A model generated the notes under the pieces. That model did not search any database, was not told the origin of the DNA, and saw only the letters and a program-made list of their open reading frames with translations. A stretch of DNA of 38,234 nucleotides from an uncultured Eubacterium sp. (GTDB lineage Bacteria; Bacillota; Clostridia; Lachnospirales; Lachnospiraceae): contig CAKRDZ010000030.1 in the NCBI GenBank assembly GCA_934316845.1, forward strand, positions 1 to 38,234, in the 5' to 3' direction. Numbering within the stretch: the first letter of the stretch is position 1; every line of letters begins with the position of its first letter. The position numbers were made by a program, and so were the translations under genes. Shown here piece by piece: positions 32,583 to 38,234 of the stretch.

Positions 32583-33551
32583 TCATCGGTAATATTTCAG
32601 TAAAATCCGGTAGTTGCGATGTTTCATAAAAAACAACAGGATCTTATCCTTCCGGCTAAACTCTGCTTTTGACAAAAATAATTGCTGTACCCCCGGCATT
32701 GCCAGCCAGTCTTTGATCTTTTCTTTGCATTCGCGGTCTGTTTTCCCGGAACGCCGCATCAGATCATAAAATTTGTTTTTTATCGAATTGAGGTAAAATA
32801 CATCGAGGAAAGCAGCCTCTTTTCCTCCGCATTTTTCATAAAAGGCTGCCACTTCCCGCCTAAGCCGTTCTTCAATCTCCATCGCATCTTCCCGAAAGCG
32901 GAATGACAGGCTTCCCGTCTCAATATTATAATAGTCATATACAGATTTTGGAAGTACGCTGATCTTTCCGGCACGTTCAAATACCTGTAAGTTAAACAGC
33001 AGATCTTCTCCTTTATCAAGGTCTGTCGGAAATCCTTTTTCAATCACATCACGGCGGTATAATTTATTCCACGGCACATGAAGAAAATAGGAGGAAAACA
33101 ATTCCGGAAAGTCCCGTACAAACGCTTCTTTCCCCTCATAAACAGCCTCTTTTGGCAGGTGGTCTCTGCCCGCTTTTTCATCGTAATATCCGGCTATTAC
33201 CACATCACTTTTGTCTTCTTCCAGACATTTTACCATGAGAGAAGCGGCCTCTTTTTTTACCAGATCATCACTGTCAACAAACTGGATATACTGTCCATGT
33301 GATTCCTGCATTCCAAGGTTTCTCGCCGCCGAAACACCCTCATTTTCTTTGGTTATGACATGAAAATGCGGATATTTTTTTTCATATTCCCGGCAAATTT
33401 CAAGACTGCCGTCCGTCGAACAGTCATCGACAAGGATCACTTCCAGATTGGGGTAGTCCATCGCTGCCACATGATCCAGGCACGCCGCCAGCCGTTTCTT
33501 TGAATTATAAACCGGAATGATCACGGACACAAGTGGTTGTGTTGGCTGCAT
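32583..33551 (-). CDS. GT2-family glycosyltransferase
   Basis: A 322-residue GT-A enzyme. The Rossmann-like start PLVSVIIPVYNSKKRLAACL, then VILVDDCSTDGS, NEGVSAARNLGM and FVDSDD (the DXD metal motif) mark GT2. There are no transmembrane segments, so it acts at the cytoplasmic face. GAGGAGG precedes the ATG, which lies one base after the LicD stop: tight coupling. It is the third gene of the operon. Acceptor and donor are unknown. Confidence 0.94.
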   Translation of the reverse strand: MQPTQPLVSVIIPVYNSKKRLAACLDHVAAMDYPNLEVILVDDCSTDGSLEICREYEKKYPHFHVITKENEGVSAARNLGMQESHGQYIQFVDSDDLVKKEAASLMVKCLEEDKSDVVIAGYYDEKAGRDHLPKEAVYEGKEAFVRDFPELFSSYFLHVPWNKLYRRDVIEKGFPTDLDKGEDLLFNLQVFERAGKISVLPKSVYDYYNIETGSLSFRFREDAMEIEERLRREVAAFYEKCGGKEAAFLDVFYLNSIKNKFYDLMRRSGKTDRECKEKIKDWLAMPGVQQLFLSKAEFSRKDKILLFFMKHRNYRILLKYYR

Positions 33552-33552
33552 A

Positions 33553-35283
33553 TTATATTTCCTCCTCTGTGCGCTTTAACGGATAGTAAATTCCTTTATA
33601 CTCCGGATAGCCTTTTTCCGTATCTACCACAATTCCATCGTGGGAAGGAACCTGCTGATCCTCCGGCGGCATCGTCATATAATCGCCGAATGCCATTTTG
33701 AGATACGTATCGTACCCCACCGGAATCGGCATCTGTTCTCCCTCAAATTCTTTATACACGGCACTGGAAAATATTTCCTTTGGATACTCATTTACCATAT
33801 AATTATACCGGACACATAACTCGGTGATATGATCGCACTCTTCAATCGGATATTTGGTCATATGGCGTTCGCAAAGCCGCGCCATCCGATACCGGTTTTT
33901 CCAGCCTGGAGCCAGAAGAAGCATCATTTTTCCGATCAGATAAAAGCCCCTGCCTTTGCTGGTCGGCGCCTCCTGATTGATGTAGATCTGATATGCCAGT
34001 CCCCACATCAGCTGTATTTTTCGTTTCCAGCGGGAGGACGGGCAGCCGTCCAATGGCAGGATCTCAAGGCGGATCCCATGCGCAATGTCGAGATCCATCT
34101 GCCGTTCCTTTACAAATGTCGTCTCTTCATCTGTAATCATCGTAAGCTGGGAACGCAGAAACTGTTCTTTACTCGTACGGCTCAGCCGGTATTTTGTTTC
34201 ATCCATCTCTTTGTGCCACAATTCGCACAATTTCTCATAGTCGTTTCTTGGCATAAATACATCGATATCGTCATCCCACGGAATAAATCCCTTATGACGC
34301 AGAGTGCCGATGCAGCATCCGCCGCAAAAATAAAACAACAGGCCATGCTTTTCACAAAACTCTTTAAATACGAGCGTAATCTCCAGACATTTTTTCTGGA
34401 GAAGTCGAAGTTCCGCGCGTAGCCGCTCTCCCGCCGCCGGCACACACGGGCGGTTCAGATCCAGCAGAACACAGTCATGGTGGGCCTTCTGCTTTTCCTT
34501 CGGAGGCAGTGCCATATAATCGCCAAACGCCTCCTTCAAATACCCGTCATACCCGACCGGAATCGGCATATTTTCTCCCTCAAACGGCACAAATACGGCT
34601 TTTTCAAACCATTCTTTTTTGTATTTCTTTTTCATGTAAAATGGACCGGAACACAATTCCGTGATGTAATTACACTCGGAAATAGGATATTTTGTCATGT
34701 GTCTTTTCGCGAGATTCCAGATGTTGTAGCGGATCTTTTTCCCACGAAATACAGAAAGCAGAAAACGGCTTCCCGCAGCCATCAGTCCCCCATGTTTTTC
34801 CGGCACGGTCTGCGCGCGGAACAATTGGTAGATAAGCGCCCACATACATTGAAATTTACGTTTCCATTTTCCCTCCGGATAACCGTCGAGCGGAATCACA
34901 TCGAGCGCGACACCATGTGCGATCCGAAGATCTTTCTGATATGGTTTGATCTGCGTTGTCTCGCTGTCACGAAGCGTCGCAAAGTTATTACGATCCACAT
35001 AATCCAGTGTGGTATCGGATAAAATATATCGTTTTCCAGGCTCATAGTCTTTCCATATTTTTACAAATTCTTCATAATCTTCCCTGGGCATAAAGAAATC
35101 AAGATCGTCATCCCACGGAATAAATCCCTTATGACGGATCGCGCCAATGCAGCCGCCCCCGCAGAAATAACAGGTCAGATCATTTTCCCTGCAAAATTCC
35201 ACAAATACTTTTGCCATCTGCAGACTGATGCGGTGAAGTCCTTCCAATTCTTCTTGTGTATATTCTGAAGCTGTATGGCTCAT
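33553..35283 (-). CDS. Double LicD-domain phosphotransferase
   Basis: A 576-residue protein made of two tandem LicD modules (about 1-285 and 295-576). Each has FCGG-C-IG, the metal/nucleotide motif HKGFIPWDDDxD (51-62 and about 329-340), an IAHG-xx-(L/I)(D/E)(V/I)(I/L)PLDG block and a closing PIPVGYD-YLK-AFGDYM. LicD proteins transfer phosphocholine or related phospho-groups from a CDP-activated donor to surface glycans; most have one module. The ATG at 35283 overlaps the GT2 stop (ATGA) and has AGAGG eight bases before. The same strand is open much further upstream, but that part is out of frame with the GT2 gene and has no start signal. Confidence 0.93.
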   Translation of the reverse strand: MSHTASEYTQEELEGLHRISLQMAKVFVEFCRENDLTCYFCGGGCIGAIRHKGFIPWDDDLDFFMPREDYEEFVKIWKDYEPGKRYILSDTTLDYVDRNNFATLRDSETTQIKPYQKDLRIAHGVALDVIPLDGYPEGKWKRKFQCMWALIYQLFRAQTVPEKHGGLMAAGSRFLLSVFRGKKIRYNIWNLAKRHMTKYPISECNYITELCSGPFYMKKKYKKEWFEKAVFVPFEGENMPIPVGYDGYLKEAFGDYMALPPKEKQKAHHDCVLLDLNRPCVPAAGERLRAELRLLQKKCLEITLVFKEFCEKHGLLFYFCGGCCIGTLRHKGFIPWDDDIDVFMPRNDYEKLCELWHKEMDETKYRLSRTSKEQFLRSQLTMITDEETTFVKERQMDLDIAHGIRLEILPLDGCPSSRWKRKIQLMWGLAYQIYINQEAPTSKGRGFYLIGKMMLLLAPGWKNRYRMARLCERHMTKYPIEECDHITELCVRYNYMVNEYPKEIFSSAVYKEFEGEQMPIPVGYDTYLKMAFGDYMTMPPEDQQVPSHDGIVVDTEKGYPEYKGIYYPLKRTEEEI

Positions 35284-36287
35284 TGTGATTTCCTCTCTTT
35301 CCCTCTTTTTAACAGGCTTAGCAGTCCAAGACACGTTCCCACCCCATAACTGATATGCAGCAGGAAAAATAAAAACGGCAGTACGACCTGTCTTATGTTC
35401 TTTTTTTGTCCTTTCACCGCTGCCACTGCCATAACGACCGCAAGCAGCCAGTACAGACTCCACATCAAAATGGCAGGAAATGGATGTAACAGCACACCAA
35501 ACACCGTCGTAGCCACGATTCCAAGCACAAAGGCAAACGGTACGAAATGATAAAGGGACAGGCATCCCGGACAGATTCCTGCGGTTCTTCCTACCCAGTA
35601 TCCATTGCCGTATTTTTGGCGGCACATTTTCCTTAGGCTTGGCCGGATCATCTGATACGAATGGATTCCCGGCACCATGCAGAGTTTAAACCCATTTTGG
35701 CGAATACGGTAGTGAAATTCATTGTCTTCCGTACGCCCAAGATCTTCCCGGAATTTTCCGGCTTTTTCAAATACTTCGCGCCGATACGCCCCATGGAAAA
35801 ACGATTTGACATATGCCTTTTTTTCAATTCTCCGGAAATCCGCAATGCTGCTTCCAAACATTGAACTTTCTGCCAATAACAAAACCTGCTGCCAGGCAGA
35901 ATCGTCTTCTACGATATTCGGGCGCACCCCGCCTGTGACAAATTCGCCCTCCGACAGAGCTTTTACATTTTTTTCCACAAAATCTGCCGGTATGCTGCTG
36001 TGCGCATCAATACGGATCAGCGCTTCCGTCGTAAATGTATCAATTACAGCATTCCAGCCGCAGCTTTGTATTTTTCCCGGATTCTCTATAATTTTTATAT
36101 CCAAAAAAGTGTCTTTCTTCTTTTTCTGCCACTCCTGCATTACCTTTCGCGTATCGTCTGTGGACATACTGTCCGCCAGCACCACCTCGATGTTCTCATG
36201 CGGATAACTCTGTGCTTCGATATCCTGCAAAAGGAATGGCAGGTTATTTCCTTCGTTATAAGCGACAACGCCTATCGTAATCTTCAT
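35280..36287 (-). CDS. GT2-family glycosyltransferase, membrane anchored
   Basis: A 335-residue enzyme. An N-terminal GT-A domain (KITIGVVAYNEGNNLPFLL, VVLADSMSTDDT, RIDAHSSIPADF, FREDLGRTEDNEFHYRIRQN) is followed by two or three transmembrane helices at the C terminus (HFVPFAFVLGIVATTVFGVL and later). This matches the ExoA-like succinoglycan glycosyltransferase type. The ATG at 36287 follows AGGAGA; a longer start at 36344 lacks one. It is the first gene of the GT2-LicD-GT2-GT4 operon and has its own promoter. Donor sugar not deducible. Confidence 0.92.
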   Translation of the reverse strand: MKITIGVVAYNEGNNLPFLLQDIEAQSYPHENIEVVLADSMSTDDTRKVMQEWQKKKKDTFLDIKIIENPGKIQSCGWNAVIDTFTTEALIRIDAHSSIPADFVEKNVKALSEGEFVTGGVRPNIVEDDSAWQQVLLLAESSMFGSSIADFRRIEKKAYVKSFFHGAYRREVFEKAGKFREDLGRTEDNEFHYRIRQNGFKLCMVPGIHSYQMIRPSLRKMCRQKYGNGYWVGRTAGICPGCLSLYHFVPFAFVLGIVATTVFGVLLHPFPAILMWSLYWLLAVVMAVAAVKGQKKNIRQVVLPFLFFLLHISYGVGTCLGLLSLLKRGKERKSQ

Positions 36288-36315
36288 CGCGTTCTCCTTC
36301 CTGTCGTTCCTCTCT

Positions 36316-36344
36316 ATTATATGGTTATTTTGCTTTTTTTTCAA
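36316..36344 (-). promoter_or_regulatory. Promoter of the GT2-LicD-GT2-GT4 operon
   Basis: On the minus strand TTGAAA (36344-36339) and a perfect TATAAT (36321-36316) are 17 bases apart, 29 bases before the ATG at 36287. Confidence 0.75.
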
Positions 36345-36352
36345 TGTTTTTC

Positions 36353-36381
36353 TTGCCCTATCGCAACGAAAAGATTATACT
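36353..36381 (+). promoter_or_regulatory. Promoter of the GT2-GtrA gene
   Basis: TTGCCC (36353-36358) and TATACT (36376-36381) are 17 bases apart. It is back to back with the minus-strand operon promoter, nine bases away. Confidence 0.65.
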
Positions 36382-36459
36382 ATAAGGGAGAGGATCGTGG
36401 AAAGTTATTCTTGTCCATGTCGTTTCAATGAAAGAACAAAAGGAGAACAGCAGATACCT

Positions 36460-37557
36460 ATGGGGAATTATTTAACCGATATTGCCATTGTCATCCCGGC
36501 TCTCAATCCGTGCGAACGCATGGTGAAGCTGGTTGGAGAATGCAAGGATGCCGGTTTTGAAAATATCATCTTAGTCGATGACGGCAGTTCGATTGAAAAT
36601 CGGGTCTATTTTAAAACATGCAAAGAAAAATACAATTGCCGCATCATTCGTCATGTGGTGAATTTTGGAAAAGGCATGGCATTAAAAAGCGCCTTTAACC
36701 ATATTCTGGAAAACCGCCCGGACATCACCGGAACGGTAACCGTAGACTGTGATGGCCAGCATGTGATCGACGATATCATCACTTGTGCAAAACTAGTCTG
36801 TGAACATCCTGACCGGCTTATCCTCGGATGCCGCCAGTTTGATGATCCAAAGATTCCATGGCGCAGCCGCTTTGGCAACAAAATGACCTGCCGCATCATC
36901 AAACTCCTCTGCGGAATCTCAATTTCCGACACGCAGACCGGCCTTCGCGGTATGTCCCGCGAGCTTCTCGCCAATTATTTTGCCAACACAAAAGGCGAAC
37001 GTTTTGAATACGAGATGAATATGCTTCTCTGTGCAAAAGAAAACCAGATTCCTTTTGAAGAATTTCCGATTCAGACCATCTATCTGGAAAATAACGAAAG
37101 TTCCCATTTCAATCCCTTTATTGATTCCATCCGGATCTATAAGGTGTTTTTGAAATTTATGCTGAGTTCTTTTTCCAGTTTTATCATTGATATCTCGCTG
37201 TTTTACCTGCTGCGATTTATCTTATTACCGATTGTCGGTCAAAAGGCTCAGATTTCGCTTTTTGGCATCGACATCCTGCTTTTGACATTTTTGCGTAATG
37301 TCATCGCAAGACTCGGTTCCTCACTGTATAATTTTACCATTAATAAAAAGCAGGTATTTCACAATGATTCGAAAGATATCAAGATCATTTTCCGCTATTA
37401 TGCCTTGTGCATCTGCCAGCTTCTCATCTCTACGCTGCTGGTTGACTACACACTGCGGTTTATCCCATTCCGTACCGTGCGGAAATGTATCATTGATACC
37501 ATCCTTTTCCTGATCAGTTTCCAGATCCAAAGGGAATGGGTATTTAAAAGAAAATAG
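36460..37557 (+). CDS. GT2 glycosyltransferase fused to a GtrA-like membrane domain
   Basis: A 365-residue protein. An N-terminal GT2 domain of the polyprenyl-phosphate mannosyl/glucosyl transferase type (about 1-225: IAIVIPALNPCERM, ILVDDGSS, VDCDGQH, DTQTGLRGMSREL) is joined to a GtrA-like domain with four helices (about 230-365, FMLSSFSSFIIDISLFYLL, NFTINKKQVF). Such pairs usually make a lipid-phosphate sugar and move it across the membrane for side-chain addition. The ATG at 36460 is preferred, with AAAGGAG about 14 bases upstream; a GTG at 36397 would leave almost no leader. It is followed by a strong terminator. Confidence 0.92.
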   Translation: MGNYLTDIAIVIPALNPCERMVKLVGECKDAGFENIILVDDGSSIENRVYFKTCKEKYNCRIIRHVVNFGKGMALKSAFNHILENRPDITGTVTVDCDGQHVIDDIITCAKLVCEHPDRLILGCRQFDDPKIPWRSRFGNKMTCRIIKLLCGISISDTQTGLRGMSRELLANYFANTKGERFEYEMNMLLCAKENQIPFEEFPIQTIYLENNESSHFNPFIDSIRIYKVFLKFMLSSFSSFIIDISLFYLLRFILLPIVGQKAQISLFGIDILLLTFLRNVIARLGSSLYNFTINKKQVFHNDSKDIKIIFRYYALCICQLLISTLLVDYTLRFIPFRTVRKCIIDTILFLISFQIQREWVFKRK

Positions 37558-37578
37558 AGTAAGTGATGAGTTTATGTT

Positions 37579-37606
37579 GCGGCGCCAGAGAAGTTTCTGG
37601 CGCCGC
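37579..37606 (+). terminator. Rho-independent terminator of the GT2-GtrA gene
   Basis: GCGGCGCCAGA (37579-37589) and TCTGGCGCCGC (37596-37606) form a perfect 11-bp stem with a six-base loop, followed by the T-rich tract TTTCCTTCTTTTCTTG. The tract is the same as the tail of every unit in the array that follows. Confidence 0.85.
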
Positions 37607-38234
37607 TTTCCTTCTTTTCTTGTTTTTCAGCGGTGCTGGCAACTGGGGGTGCACCGCCGGGCACCTCTGCTTTCCTTCTTTTCTTGCTTTTCAGTGGTGC
37701 CGGCTGCTGGGAGCGCACCGCCGGGCACCTCTGCTTCCCTTCTTTTCTTGCTTTTCAGCGGTGCTGACGGTTGGGGGTGCACCGCCGGGCACCTCTGCTT
37801 CCCTTCTTTTCTTGCTTTTCAGCGGTGCTGACGACTGGGGGTGCACCGCCGGGCACCTCTGTTTTTCTACTTTTCTTGCTTTTCAGCGGTGCTGACGACT
37901 GGGCGTGCACCGCCGGGCACCTCTGCTTCCCTTCTTTTCTTGCTTTTCAGTGGTGCTGGCGACTGGGAGCGCACCACCGGGCACCTCTGCTTTCCTTCTT
38001 TTCTTGCTTTTCAGCGGTGCTGGCTGCTGGGGGTGCACCGCCGGGCACCTCTGCTTTCCTTCTTTTCTTGCTTTTCAGTGGTGCCGGCGACTGGGAGCGC
38101 ACCGCCGGGCACCTCTGCTTCCCTTCTTTTCTTGCTTTTCAGTGGTGCTGGCTGCTAGGGGTGCACCGCCGGGCACCTCTGCTTTCCTTCTTTTCTTGCT
38201 TTTCAGTGGTGCTGACGACTGGGCGTGCACCGCC
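37607..38234. repeat. Tandem array of exact 64-bp units, continuing past the window
   Basis: After a leading tail (37607-37630), nine complete units of exactly 64 bases run from 37631 to 38206, and a tenth is cut by the window end. Each unit has a hairpin (CGGTGC or TGGTGC at positions 1-6 against GCACCG at 21-26), a second possible stem (GGTGC 18-22 with GCACC 31-35), then about 26 bases nearly all pyrimidine ending TTTTCAG. Changes between units gather in the loop (positions 7-20). The period is not a multiple of three, so the open frames across it are not evidence of a protein. I see no gene in these 677 bases. Confidence 0.95.

Noticed and set aside
35284..35625. N-terminal extension of the LicD protein to 35625
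   Set aside because: It overlaps the GT2 coding region out of frame; the ATG at 35283 has a ribosome site and a normal ATGA overlap.
36397..36459. GTG start for the GT2-GtrA gene
   Set aside because: The predicted transcript begins about ten bases before it, leaving no room for its ribosome site, and the extra 21 residues do not resemble a GT2 start.
37614..37630. Splice-acceptor-like pyrimidine tract plus CAG
   Set aside because: The resemblance to a eukaryotic 3' splice site is coincidental in a bacterial genome and is not accompanied by any split gene or group I/II intron structure.
37563..38158. Open frames across the 64-bp repeats
   Set aside because: The period is not a multiple of three, so the frame rotates through the array; there is no ribosome site and the translation is only a by-product of pyrimidine-rich repeats.
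37607..38234. CRISPR array
   Set aside because: The units are 64 bases long and similar throughout; no unrelated spacers of constant length and no cas genes are visible.

Overview
This window looks like a chromosomal segment of a low-to-mid GC Firmicute of class Clostridia, most likely a Lachnospiraceae gut anaerobe. The reasons are consensus sigma-A promoters with strong GGAGG ribosome sites, HtpG, YkpA and MurI proteins of Firmicutes type, a CIRCE heat-shock operator, secreted proteins with lysine-rich Big2 domains, and small families (DUF5662, DUF5721) that I associate with Lachnospiraceae. The species cannot be fixed from sequence reading alone. No phage, transposase or CRISPR locus is visible.

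Layout, left to right. (1) 1-366: a tRNA-Thr(CGU) gene with its own promoter and a terminator shared with the converging operon. (2) 380-2980, minus: a YtrA-type GntR regulator, an ABC ATPase and two membrane subunits. (3) 2981-3683: no gene, but two unusual inverted-repeat elements. (4) 3684-8401: htpG with CIRCE and a sigma-A promoter, a DUF5721-like gene, a 63-residue cysteine-rich protein on the plus strand, and an isoamylase/GlgX-like GH13 protein that has lost its catalytic residues. (5) 8546-11537, plus: an ABC-F ATPase (YkpA type) and a CorC/HlyC-type CNNM-CBS protein, each with a promoter. (6) 11578-16332, minus: a MinD/TadZ-like protein with an eroded P-loop and a lysine-rich secreted protein, then an envelope operon (DUF5662, secreted GHL10 glycosidase, PAP2 phosphatase, membrane protein). 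(7) 16543-18744: a 733-residue secreted Big2-domain protein. (8) 18863-22598, minus: murI, M23 peptidase, unknown membrane protein, RluA-type pseudouridine synthase, DJ-1/PfpI protein. (9) 22688-26650: an RND exporter with a coiled-coil insertion of about 280 residues. (10) 26830-37557: a surface-polymer locus containing a TagB-like glycerophosphotransferase, a CapD/WbpM-type dehydratase, an O-antigen ligase/polymerase, a GT4, three GT2 enzymes (one fused to a GtrA-like domain) and a double LicD protein. (11) 37579-38234: a terminator running into a tandem array of exact 64-bp units that continues past the window.

How they fit together. Much of the right half concerns the cell envelope: D-glutamate supply (MurI), peptidoglycan hydrolysis (M23), export (RND) and assembly and decoration of a surface glycopolymer. 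The polymer locus is built from two divergent promoter pairs (about 30039-30083 and 36316-36381), with the ligase and GT4 genes converging and overlapping at their 3' ends.

Most worth a second look: the dead GH13 protein, the RND exporter with its long coiled-coil insert, the 64-bp hairpin array, the 294-bp inverted-repeat element beside htpG, the CIRCE-controlled htpG with an acidic linker, and the murI promoter that fires directly into the exporter's terminator hairpin.
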